Of a stretch of 25,032 nucleotides of DNA, positions 7,302 to 15,112 are shown piece after piece; the first letter of the stretch is position 1, and the number at the start of each line of letters is the position of its first letter. Under the pieces are notes generated by a model. It saw nothing but the letters and a program-made list of their open reading frames with translations. It did no database searches and was not told the origin of the DNA. The stretch covers positions 1-25,032 of the forward strand of contig NZ_JBJMIE010000135.1 in assembly GCF_045807065.1 (NCBI RefSeq). The letters run 5' to 3'. Made by a program: the position numbers and the translations under genes. Source of the stretch: Actinophytocola sp045807065. GTDB lineage: Bacteria > Actinomycetota > Actinomycetes > Mycobacteriales > Pseudonocardiaceae.

Positions 7302-9197
7302 CTATGCCAGTGGGGAGCGGTACGTCGGTTGGTGGGCGTGCAGGGCCAGGCGCAACGTCAGGGTGACCGTCGTGCCCGCCGGCAGTTCCACCGTCAGGCA
7401 CGACGCGTCGACCGCCCTCGACGTGGTGGTCTCGGTCGGCGTGTGGTGGACGTACTCCGTGTCGTGGCCGGGCCAGGTCGGGGCGGCGGCCGTCGCGGTC
7501 GCGTCGATGACGTGGTGTTCGGCGAACGCGCCGGCCTGGACCACCAGCACGTGGTCGTCCCGGGCGGAGAGGTTCACCAGGGTCACCACCGTCGCGGCCG
7601 GGTCGATCGAGCTGACCAGCGCCGCCACGTCCCGGGGCACGCCCGGCCGGCCCGCCACCGCGTCGAAGTAGCGCACGCGCGCCTGCTGCAGGCCGCCGTT
7701 GTAGATCACCTGCGGGCCGCCCCACATCAGCTGGCACAGCGCCTCCGTGACGACGGGGTTCACGTTCTGCCACAGGTGGATCTGCTCCTCCCCCGGCTCG
7801 TCGTCGGCGTTCGCCAGGAGCAACGCGATGCGGCGGCGGGCCTGTGCGTGCGCGGCGGCCAGGATCCGCGCCGGGTAGTCCGGGTTGTCGCCGCACAGGT
7901 ACGCGTACCACGGCTCCTCGTGGCCCGCCTCCTCCTTGTCGCGGAACGGGCGGACCGTCGCCCAGTCGTAGCCGGACCCCGCCCGCAGGGCGTCGAGGCG
8001 GTCCCGGTCCGCCGCCGCGCCGGTGTGGTGCCACAGCGCGAACGGCACGGACGTCTGGATCGGGTTGAGGTCGAACCAGCCCCGGTCGCTGTGCCGGTAC
8101 GGCACCAGCAGCGTTGGAGTGTCCACATCGGACCCGAGGTGCGCGCGCCAGCGGCCCTGGTTGGCGGAGTCGCTCTCGCTGAAAGGCAGCTTCACGCCGC
8201 GGGCGATCACCGTGTCGAGCAGGGTCCGCACCATGTCGAGGTAGCCGGCGTCGCCGGTGACCCGGGCGGCGGTCAGCGCGCCGACCGCCGCGGCCTGCCC
8301 CAGGCTGTACAGGCCGTGCGGCCACGACCAGCCGTAGTGCCCGCCGTACCAGCGGCCGTCGAGCCGGCTGCCGACCACGCCGTCGAGGCCCACGTTGTCC
8401 GGGATCAGGCCGCCGTTCGCCGCCGCCCGGTCCCGCCAGGCGCCGACGTACTCGGCCAGCCAGCGGGCGAACCGCGGCTCCCCCGTCGCGAGGTAGGCGT
8501 TGCCCACCAGGCCGGCGACGCTCAGGTTGCCCACCACGTCGCCCCGCCCGAGCCGGTGCCGCATCTCCTCCCCCAGCCGCGGATCGTCCGGGGAGTACGG
8601 CGTGCCGTCGGGCACCAGCCAGTCCAGCGGGAAGCCGTACTGCGCCGCCTCCGCCGCGGTCCACGGGTAGTGGGTGGTGTTCGAGACGCCGTCCCGCGCG
8701 CCGCCGCTGCCGTTGTGCGGTGCGGTGATGATGCGGTGCGCGGGGTCGTAGTTGCCGTGGGCGGGATCGGTGTACAGCTCCGCGAACCGGGTCGCCCTGC
8801 CCGCCCACGCCGCCGGGTCGGCCGCCGTGAGGAAGTAGGTGAACAGCAGGCTCTCGCCCTGGTGGAACCAGTCGTAGCCGATCTCGAACTCGTCGGCGAA
8901 CATGCCGAGCGAGGTCATCTGCGCGACCAGGCCGTGCCAGTGCCGCTCGCACGCCGCCAGCAGGTCGTCCGCGCCGCCCAGCAGGTAGAGCTGCGGCCAG
9001 TTGAAGAACGGCTCGAAGAAGTCGTCCGCACCGTCGCGTGTGGACAGCCGGCCGCCGTAGCGCAGCGACCCGTCGGGACGGGTGTACTTCTCGGCGAACA
9101 GCCGCCAGCCCTCGTCCAGCAGGTCGAACAGCGCGCGCTGGGCCAGTGCCCAGGCGGGCGGCTCGATGACCGGCACGCTTGCCCTGAACCTCGTCAT
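7302..9197 (-). CDS. Large cytoplasmic protein of unrecognised family, likely carbohydrate-active
   Basis: I do not recognise this 631-residue protein. It has no signal peptide. Most of it (about 1-490) looks helical and rich in aromatic residues and conserved-looking clusters such as FFNWPQLYLLGG, DEFEIGYDWFHQGES, WYGGHYGWSWPHGLYS and WYAYLCGDNPDYP, a texture typical of (alpha/alpha)6-barrel glycosidases, epimerases and lyases. A C-terminal part (about 530-631) looks like a beta-sandwich. It is the last gene of the ABC sugar-transporter operon, 23 bp after the second permease, so it probably acts on the imported sugar. The ATG at 9197 has GAGGAG at ideal distance; an ATG at 9224 overlaps the permease stop but has poorer spacing. 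Function is inferred from context only. Confidence 0.85.
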   Translation of the reverse strand: MTRFRASVPVIEPPAWALAQRALFDLLDEGWRLFAEKYTRPDGSLRYGGRLSTRDGADDFFEPFFNWPQLYLLGGADDLLAACERHWHGLVAQMTSLGMFADEFEIGYDWFHQGESLLFTYFLTAADPAAWAGRATRFAELYTDPAHGNYDPAHRIITAPHNGSGGARDGVSNTTHYPWTAAEAAQYGFPLDWLVPDGTPYSPDDPRLGEEMRHRLGRGDVVGNLSVAGLVGNAYLATGEPRFARWLAEYVGAWRDRAAANGGLIPDNVGLDGVVGSRLDGRWYGGHYGWSWPHGLYSLGQAAAVGALTAARVTGDAGYLDMVRTLLDTVIARGVKLPFSESDSANQGRWRAHLGSDVDTPTLLVPYRHSDRGWFDLNPIQTSVPFALWHHTGAAADRDRLDALRAGSGYDWATVRPFRDKEEAGHEEPWYAYLCGDNPDYPARILAAAHAQARRRIALLLANADDEPGEEQIHLWQNVNPVVTEALCQLMWGGPQVIYNGGLQQARVRYFDAVAGRPGVPRDVAALVSSIDPAATVVTLVNLSARDDHVLVVQAGAFAEHHVIDATATAAAPTWPGHDTEYVHHTPTETTTSRAVDASCLTVELPAGTTVTLTLRLALHAHQPTYRSPLA

Positions 9198-9220
9198 TGT
9201 GGGCTCCTCGGGAGAGAAGG

Positions 9221-10192
9221 TCATCCCTTGGTGCCACCGGCGGTGAGGCCCGCGACCAGGAACCGTTGGGAGAACAGGAAGACCAGCAGCACGGGGGCGA
9301 TCGACACCAGCGTGGCGAGCACCAGCTCCGGGGGCTGCACCTCGGCGTTGGCGCCGACCACCGGGTTGAACGTCGGGGTGGCCGACAGCATCTGCGTCAA
9401 CCCCACCTGCATCGGGTACTTGCCGCTGCTGGGCAGCATCACGTACGGCAGGAAGAAGTTGTTCCAGTTGTTGACGAAGCTGAAGAACGCGACGAGCGCC
9501 ACGACCGGCTTCGCGAGCGGGAGCGCGACTCGGGTGAACGTGGCGACCTCGCCGCAGCCGTCGAGCCGGGCGGCGTCGAGCAGGTCTGCGGAGACGCTGG
9601 TGGCGAAGTAGATGTAGGTGAGGTACACCCCGAACGGGAAGAACGCCATCGGCAGCACGACCGAGGCCGTGGTGTTCACCAGGTTCAGGTAGCTCAGCTC
9701 GAGGAAGATCGGCAGCACGAGCGCGGTGGCCGGCAGCAGCATCACCACGAGCGTCACGACCAGCAGCAGCCGGCGGCCCACGAAGTCCATCAGCGCCAAC
9801 GCGTACCCGGCCGGGATGCTCACCAGCAGCGTCAGCACCACGGACAGCAACGCGTAGAGCACGGAGTTGCCCATCCAGGTCAGCACCACGCCGTCCTGGA
9901 ACGACATCAGGTGCCGCCAGTTGGTGAACAGGTCGCCGAAGGAGCCGGCCGACAGCGGGTGCGCGTCGACGAGCTCGCCCGGGCTCTTCGTCGCGCCGAG
10001 CAGCAACCACACCATGGGCAGCACGAAGAACACGGCGAACGCCAGCAGCACCACGACCGACATCACGCGCCCGACGACCGGCAGCACCCGCGCGCGCGAC
10101 TGGCGAGGCGCGCGCGGGCGCGCCGGCGGCGTCGCCCGCGGCGCGGAACGGTGCCGCGCGGACAGCTCCTCGGTCCGCTCCTCAGTCCGCAT
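9221..10192 (-). CDS. Carbohydrate ABC transporter permease (MalG-like, CUT1)
   Basis: Inner subunit of a binding-protein-dependent sugar importer. The 323-residue protein has an Ala/Pro/Arg-rich cytoplasmic N-terminus of about 40 residues and then six hydrophobic spans. The first is VVVLLAFAVFFVLPMVWLLL, followed by a periplasmic loop, as in MalG-type permeases. The EAA loop that contacts the ATPase is present as LLDAARLDGCGEVATFTRVALPLAKP with the usual D-G spacing. Its start at 10192 lies inside the end of the preceding permease gene (11-bp overlap), so the two are translated together. It ends GGTKG, the common C-terminus of CUT1 MalG-like proteins. Confidence 0.93.
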   Translation of the reverse strand: MRTEERTEELSARHRSAPRATPPARPRAPRQSRARVLPVVGRVMSVVVLLAFAVFFVLPMVWLLLGATKSPGELVDAHPLSAGSFGDLFTNWRHLMSFQDGVVLTWMGNSVLYALLSVVLTLLVSIPAGYALALMDFVGRRLLLVVTLVVMLLPATALVLPIFLELSYLNLVNTTASVVLPMAFFPFGVYLTYIYFATSVSADLLDAARLDGCGEVATFTRVALPLAKPVVALVAFFSFVNNWNNFFLPYVMLPSSGKYPMQVGLTQMLSATPTFNPVVGANAEVQPPELVLATLVSIAPVLLVFLFSQRFLVAGLTAGGTKG

Positions 10193-11075
10193 CGAAGAGG
10201 CCTCCTCGCGCCACGAACAACCCGGAGCAGCACAGCGCCACGATCAGCAGGTCGATGGCGATCGCCGCCGAGCCGTTGAAGTCGCCCTGGTTGAACGCGT
10301 ACAGGTAGGCGAGCTGGTTGAGCGAGTAGTCGGTGCCGACGACCCCGAAACTGGCCTGTGACACCAGTTGCGGCTCCACGAACAGCTGCGTGCCGGCCGC
10401 GAGCGAGAGGATCAGCATGTAGACGACCCACTTGCGCAGCATGGGCAGCTGCACCCGCAACGCCACGGTGACCGGCCCGGCGCCGTCGACCCGGGCCGCC
10501 TCGATGAGCTCGTGCGGGATCGTGTTGAGCGCCCCGTACATCACGACGATCCAGCCGCCCGCACCCGTCCAGAACGCGATGACCGTGAACAGCAGCGGCA
10601 GGTTACCCGGCGCGATCACCGAGACGAACGTGTCGCCCCACAGGTAGCGGACGAGGCCCGCGGCGGGGCTCACCGACGGGTCGAGCATGAACAGCCACAG
10701 CAACACGCTCGACGCGCCGGCGAGCGCACCCGGCACGTAGTACACGAACCGCAGCGCCGCCCGCGACCACCGGGCGGTGAGCCGGTGCACGAGCAGCGCC
10801 AGCAGCAGCACGAAGACGGTCAGCGTGACCAGCCACAGCACCAGGTACGTCGCGACGTGCCCGAGCGCGGGCAGGAACCGGTAGTCCTGGAAGGTCCGGA
10901 CGAAGTTCGACAACCCCGCGAAGCCGCCGGCGTTGTCGGTGACCGACAGGTAGAGCGCGTAGATCGCCGGGGCGATGCCGAACACCACCAGCAGCACGAA
11001 GTACCCGGAGACGAACGCGTGACCCGGCGCGGGCCGCCAGGAACGCGTCCTGGCGGCCCTGGCGGGTGCACTCAC
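10182..11075 (-). CDS. Carbohydrate ABC transporter permease (MalF-like, CUT1)
   Basis: First membrane subunit of the sugar importer, 297 residues with six predicted membrane spans. The first span is YFVLLVVFGIAPAIYALYLS, followed by the usual loop SNFVRTFQDYRF; the EAA loop is LIEAARVDGAGPVTVALRVQLPML. I place the start at a GTG (11075) that overlaps the TGA stop of the binding-protein gene by four bases (GTGA, 11072-11075); reading further upstream only adds low-complexity Arg/Gly sequence antisense-like in character. It pairs with the MalG-like permease encoded next. No ATP-binding subunit is encoded in the operon. Confidence 0.92.
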   Translation of the reverse strand: MSAPARAARTRSWRPAPGHAFVSGYFVLLVVFGIAPAIYALYLSVTDNAGGFAGLSNFVRTFQDYRFLPALGHVATYLVLWLVTLTVFVLLLALLVHRLTARWSRAALRFVYYVPGALAGASSVLLWLFMLDPSVSPAAGLVRYLWGDTFVSVIAPGNLPLLFTVIAFWTGAGGWIVVMYGALNTIPHELIEAARVDGAGPVTVALRVQLPMLRKWVVYMLILSLAAGTQLFVEPQLVSQASFGVVGTDYSLNQLAYLYAFNQGDFNGSAAIAIDLLIVALCCSGLFVARGGLFDAD

Positions 11076-12421
11076 TTCTTCACCTGGTCGCCGAACACGG
11101 GGGCCTGCTGCTCGTTGGGGGTCTGCCACTCGGGCAGCAGCGACTCGACCGTCCTGCCGTCGGTCTGGCCCGGGATCACGGTCTTGGCCCAGACCGCCTC
11201 CTGGCTGAACTCCGGCGAGCCCCAACCGGACCAGACCTGGCCGGCCGCGGCGGTCAGCGGGGCGGCGATGTCACCCGTGTAGTAGCCGCTGTCCTGTTGT
11301 TTGGCGAGCCACTTGGTGGCCGCGTCGGAGTAGGCGGGGTAGCCGGGGGACAGGTCCACCTGGTACTCGTCGGCGGTCGTGATCCAGGTGAGGAAGTCCT
11401 TGGCCGCGTCGAGGTGCGCGGTGTGCCGGGACAGCCACCACGTGCCGCCGCCGACGTTGCCGGTCACCGGCTCGGACTGGTCGGCCCAGTGCAGCGGGTC
11501 GGCGACGGCCAGCTGGCCGGCCGGCGTCTTGAGCGTGCCCTGGAACACCGCGCCGCCGTACCACGCGGGGCCGGGGAGCATGAGCACCTTGTCGCCCTGG
11601 TTCTTCGCGAAGTCCGGGCCGAACAGCGGGGCCATCGACATGGTCCTGTTCGCGACCAGCTTGTCGATCATCTTCGCCGCTCGCAGGCACTTCGCGTCGG
11701 TGGCCTTGACGGTGATGGTCTTCGGGCCGGTGACCTGGTTGGCCGGGCACTGCGCGCCCCACATGTAGATCTCGGGTGCCCACGCGTCGCCGGCGGTGCC
11801 GATGACGTAGCCGGGGTGCTCGGTCGCGACCTTGTCGCCGAGCGCCTCGTACTCCTCCCACGTCTTCGGCACGGTGTAGCCGAACTGGTCGAGGAGCGTC
11901 TTGTCGTACCAGAGGACGACCTGGGCGAGGTCGTTGCGCAGGCAGTAGACCTTGCCGTCCACCGTGCACACGTCCAGCGCGCCCTTGGCGAATCCGTCCA
12001 GTGTGGACTTCTCGACCAGTCCCTCGGAAAGCGGTGCCACGAAGGCGTTGTTGCCCTGGGAGGCCCAGGACGCGGTGTTGTTGTCGGTGGTGAACACGAC
12101 GTCCGGCCAGCCCTCGCGGGCGCGGTCGAACAGCTGCACCTTGGTCTTGAGGGTGTTGCTGCCGTTGGCGTTGCCGTCGTAGGTCACGATGTCGAGCTGC
12201 GCCTTGGGATGCGCCTTCTGGTATGCCTTCGCGGCGTCGAGCCGCGTCGAGTCGACCCAGACGACGAGCTTGCCGTCCTGTTGCGCGGCCGTCGCGAACC
12301 CGTACTTCCCGGTGTCGCCGCCGGCACCGGCGGGGTTGGGCGACCCGCAGGCCGCTGCGGCGAGAACCGCCGCGACAGTGAGTGCCGTCCCCACACGGCT
12401 CGAGTGACTTCGTCGTCCCAT
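11072..12421 (-). CDS. Sugar-binding lipoprotein of an ABC transporter (family 1 extracellular solute-binding protein)
   Basis: Captures the sugar outside the membrane and delivers it to the two permeases encoded next. The 449-residue protein starts with a lipoprotein signal: MGRRSHSSR, a hydrophobic stretch, and a lipobox AAAC with the lipidated Cys at residue 25. The mature part has the MalE-type layout, with VVWVDSTRLDAAKAYQKAHP as first strand and helix, TFEEYEAL-like WEEYEALGDKV in the middle, and a Trp-rich ligand face (WWLSRHTAHLDAAKDFLTW). It heads the operon and is divergent from a GntR regulator. No ribosome site is seen; a TATGAT hexamer on the minus strand ends 12 bases before the ATG, so the message is probably leaderless or nearly so. 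Confidence 0.94.
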   Translation of the reverse strand: MGRRSHSSRVGTALTVAAVLAAAACGSPNPAGAGGDTGKYGFATAAQQDGKLVVWVDSTRLDAAKAYQKAHPKAQLDIVTYDGNANGSNTLKTKVQLFDRAREGWPDVVFTTDNNTASWASQGNNAFVAPLSEGLVEKSTLDGFAKGALDVCTVDGKVYCLRNDLAQVVLWYDKTLLDQFGYTVPKTWEEYEALGDKVATEHPGYVIGTAGDAWAPEIYMWGAQCPANQVTGPKTITVKATDAKCLRAAKMIDKLVANRTMSMAPLFGPDFAKNQGDKVLMLPGPAWYGGAVFQGTLKTPAGQLAVADPLHWADQSEPVTGNVGGGTWWLSRHTAHLDAAKDFLTWITTADEYQVDLSPGYPAYSDAATKWLAKQQDSGYYTGDIAAPLTAAAGQVWSGWGSPEFSQEAVWAKTVIPGQTDGRTVESLLPEWQTPNEQQAPVFGDQVKK

Positions 12422-12426
12422 GTCGT

Positions 12427-12440
12427 GTATGACATCATAC
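12427..12440. promoter_or_regulatory. Candidate GntR operator between the transporter operon and the GntR gene
   Basis: GTATGACATCATAC is a perfect inverted repeat of GTATGA/TCATAC around two central bases. This is the kind of short AT-rich site FadR-subfamily GntR proteins bind. On the minus strand it contains TATGAT, the likely -10 of the transporter operon, so a bound protein would block that promoter. It lies 5 bases from the transporter start and 64 from the chosen GntR start. A second half-like element, TATGACGTC, follows at 12442-12450. Confidence 0.6.
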
Positions 12441-12504
12441 CTATGACGTCTTCACAATGCCCTACACTCTCCCGGGTAACGCGAACACGCTCCGGGAGGG
12501 CGCG

Positions 12505-13251
12505 GTGACCCAGGACTTAGCGGCTGGTGCCGGCACGGTCGAACCCGACCCCCGCAGGCCCCGCCGACGCGCCAAGCTCGGTACGACGGTCGTCGAGCAG
12601 CTGGTGGACGACATCGTCCGCGGCGTGTTGTCGCCCGGCACGACGCTGCGCCCGGAGATCGACCTGTGCGACGAGTTCGGCGTGTCCCGCACGGTGATCC
12701 GCGAGTCGGTGAAGGTGGTGCAGGAGAAGGGCCTGGTGCGCATCGAGCACGGCCGGGGCACCACGGTCAACGAGCCGCGGCACTGGAACCTGCTGGACGG
12801 TGTCGTGCTGACCGCGGTCATCGCGCACGACGACAACGCGACGTTCCTGGACGAGCTGGTGGCGGTGCGGACCGCGCTGGAGGCCGAGATGGCCGGCAGG
12901 GCCTCCCACACCCGCACCGACGACGACCTGCTGCGGATCGCCGCGGAGCTGGACCTGATGCGTGCCAACCTGTACCGCACCCCCGACTTCGCGGCCGCCG
13001 ACGTCCGCTTCCACGACATGATCATGGCGGCGTCCGGCAACCGCCTCGGTCGCACGATCGTCAACAGCATCCACGACAAGGCCCGCACCAGCATGCGCTA
13101 CCACGGCGAGTACAACGAGGCCGTGATGCGCCAGACCCTGGACGAGCACGAGGCGGTCCGCGCGGCCATCGAGGCGGGTGACGCCGCCGCGGCCGCCGCG
13201 GCGATGCGGGCACACATCCTGGGCTCGTGGCAGCGCCGCCGTCCCACCTGA
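12505..13251 (+). CDS. GntR-family regulator, FadR/FCD type
   Basis: A ligand-responsive DNA-binding regulator, 248 residues. The N-terminal winged helix-turn-helix (about 25-92) shows LVDDIVRGVLSPGTTLRPEIDLCDEFGVSRTVIRES and the wing GLVRIEHGRGTTV. The C-terminal all-helical FCD domain (about 105-240) has FHDMIMAASGN and DEHEAVRAAIEAGD, which carry the Asp/His residues that bind metal and ligand in this family. FCD regulators of sugar-acid and sugar uptake are common. The GTG at 12505 has GGGAGG seven bases upstream; an in-frame ATG at 12457 has no ribosome site. It is divergent from the sugar transporter operon and probably controls it through the inverted repeat between them, with its own gene likely also regulated. 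Confidence 0.93.
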   Translation: MTQDLAAGAGTVEPDPRRPRRRAKLGTTVVEQLVDDIVRGVLSPGTTLRPEIDLCDEFGVSRTVIRESVKVVQEKGLVRIEHGRGTTVNEPRHWNLLDGVVLTAVIAHDDNATFLDELVAVRTALEAEMAGRASHTRTDDDLLRIAAELDLMRANLYRTPDFAAADVRFHDMIMAASGNRLGRTIVNSIHDKARTSMRYHGEYNEAVMRQTLDEHEAVRAAIEAGDAAAAAAAMRAHILGSWQRRRPT

Positions 13252-13270
13252 CCAGCCCTATCATGACCGG

Positions 13271-14302
13271 GTGACGCAAGCCCGAGGCCGCTGGCGCAAG
13301 CGGTCCGCGACCCAGGCGGTGACGCTGTCCGACGTCGCCGCCGCGGCGGGCGTGTCCGCGCAGACGGTCTCCCGCGCGATCCGCGACCCCGCCTCGGTGT
13401 CGAAGGAGACGGGTGCCCGCATCGAGCGGGCGATCGCGAAGACGGGCTACGTGCGCAACCTGTTCGCCGCGAACCTGGCGTCCAACCGCAGCCAGACGGT
13501 GGCGGCGGTGATCCCCGCGATGAACGCGTCGGTGTTCGCCGAGACCCTGCACGCGTTCGAGGAGCGGCTGCGCCCGCACGGCTACCAGATCTTCGTGGGT
13601 TCGAGCGACTACCACGCGGACCGCGAGGAGGCGCTGGTCCGCAGCTTCCTGGGGCGCCGCCCGGACGGGTTCCTGCTGGTCGGCACCGAACACACCACCG
13701 CGGCGCGGAAGTTGTTGACGGCGTTGCCGGTCGTGGAGACCTGGGACCTGACCGACCGCCCGATCGACGTCCTGGTCGGCTTCTCGGGCGAGGCGGCGAC
13801 CGCGGAGTTGGTGGCGCACCTGGCCGAACGGGGCCGCCGCCGGATCACGTTCGCCAGCCGCCAGCTCCCCGGCGACCAACGCTCCGCCGAACGCCTCGCG
13901 GGCTACACGCAGGCCGTGACCGCGCTCGGCGCCGAGCCGCGCACGGTCGAGGTCGCGGCCGGCACGGTCACCATGGACCTGGGGGTGGAGCTGCTGGACC
14001 TGGCCCTCGCGCGGTTCCCCGACTCGGACGCGGTGATGTTCTCCAGCGACGTGTTCGCCGCCGGCGCGCTGCTGGCATGCGTGCGCCGGGGCATCGACGT
14101 CCCGGGCCGGCTGGCGATCACGGGTTTCGGCGACTTCGAACTGGCACGCCACCTGGTCCCCGCCCTCACCACGGTGGCCGTGCCCCAGACGAGGATCGGC
14201 GAGCTGGCCGCGGACCTGTTGCTGGACCGCATCCACGGCCGTTCCGTCGCCGAGCCGGTACGCGACGTCGGCTACCGGATCGAGATCCGCGCCAGCTCCT
14301 AG
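13271..14302 (+). CDS. LacI-family transcriptional regulator
   Basis: Sugar- or sugar-acid-responsive repressor of 344 residues. The helix-turn-helix VTLSDVAAAAGVSAQTVSRAI (18-37) is followed by the second DNA-binding helix and hinge GYVRNLFAANLASNRSQTVA (59-78), then a two-lobed periplasmic-binding-protein-like sensor domain with the family's VAAVIP, DAVMFSSD, LAITGFGDFELA and ALTTVAVPQ segments. The pattern is closest to gluconate-repressor-type (GntR/GntH-like) LacI proteins. The GTG start at 13271 fits the start of similarity; its ribosome site is weak and the gene begins 19 bp after the GntR gene, so the two are likely cotranscribed. The perfect palindrome at 21498-21513 is a plausible target. 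Confidence 0.93.
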   Translation: MTQARGRWRKRSATQAVTLSDVAAAAGVSAQTVSRAIRDPASVSKETGARIERAIAKTGYVRNLFAANLASNRSQTVAAVIPAMNASVFAETLHAFEERLRPHGYQIFVGSSDYHADREEALVRSFLGRRPDGFLLVGTEHTTAARKLLTALPVVETWDLTDRPIDVLVGFSGEAATAELVAHLAERGRRRITFASRQLPGDQRSAERLAGYTQAVTALGAEPRTVEVAAGTVTMDLGVELLDLALARFPDSDAVMFSSDVFAAGALLACVRRGIDVPGRLAITGFGDFELARHLVPALTTVAVPQTRIGELAADLLLDRIHGRSVAEPVRDVGYRIEIRASS

Positions 14303-14344
14303 AAATCGCCCTCGCTGTCCCACACAGGTCAGGAGTCCCTTCGC

Positions 14345-15112
14345 ATGACCGAGCTGTCCACCGTTCACCGCAACCTCGTCGACACCGTGCCCCTGGCCGT
14401 CGGCGCGCGCATCGAGGACGAGACCGTCACCTACGAGCACGACGGCCAACCCCTCGAGGGATACGCCGTGCACGACGCCGCGATCGCCGGTCGCAAGCCG
14501 GCGGTACTGGTGATTCACGACTGGTCCGGACTGCGCGAATACCCGAAGGCACGCGCGCGGATGCTCGCCCGCCTCGGCTACTTCGCGTTCGCCGTCGACA
14601 TCTACGGCGCGGGTCGCCGGTTCGACGACGACGGGGACGCGGCAGCCGAGGCCGGCAGGTACTACCAGGACCTGACCTTGCTGCGTGCCCGGATCCGCGC
14701 GGGCTACGACGTCGTCGCGAAGGACCCGCGCGTCGACCCGGGCCGCATCGCGGTCATCGGCTACTGCTTCGGTGGCAGCGCGGCATTGGAGTTCGCCCGT
14801 ACCGGCACACCTCTGGCCGGCACCGCGTCGTTCCACGGCGCCCTGATCACGCACGAGCCGCCCGATGTCGCCGCGATCACCGGACCGCTGCTGATCGCCA
14901 CCGGCGCCGCCGACCCGGTCGTGCCCGACGAAGCCGTGCTCGCCTTCCAGAACGAGCTGCGCACCCGCGAGGACCTCGACTGGCGGATCTCGCTCTACTC
15001 CGGCGCGCCGCATGCCTTCACGCTCCCGGGCATTCCCCTCTACCGGGAGAAGGCGGACAGGCGCAGCTGGCGGGAACTGGTCGACTTCCTCGCCGAGGTG
15101 TTCGCCGGCTAG
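14345..15112 (+). CDS. Dienelactone hydrolase family protein
   Basis: An alpha/beta-hydrolase of 255 residues, cytoplasmic. The catalytic triad of the dienelactone-hydrolase family is visible: nucleophile C141 in GYCFGG, D190 in TGAADPVV and H223 in SGAPHAF. The early strand PAVLVIHDWSG (52-62) and the YFAFAVDIYG segment also fit. Members open lactones or cleave esters; next to genes for sugar-acid and CoA chemistry it may hydrolyse a sugar lactone, which is an inference. The ATG at 14345 has AGGAG upstream. It lies 42 bp after the LacI gene on the same strand, so it may belong to that transcript. Its stop codon overlaps that of the facing FAH-family gene. Confidence 0.92.
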   Translation: MTELSTVHRNLVDTVPLAVGARIEDETVTYEHDGQPLEGYAVHDAAIAGRKPAVLVIHDWSGLREYPKARARMLARLGYFAFAVDIYGAGRRFDDDGDAAAEAGRYYQDLTLLRARIRAGYDVVAKDPRVDPGRIAVIGYCFGGSAALEFARTGTPLAGTASFHGALITHEPPDVAAITGPLLIATGAADPVVPDEAVLAFQNELRTREDLDWRISLYSGAPHAFTLPGIPLYREKADRRSWRELVDFLAEVFAG

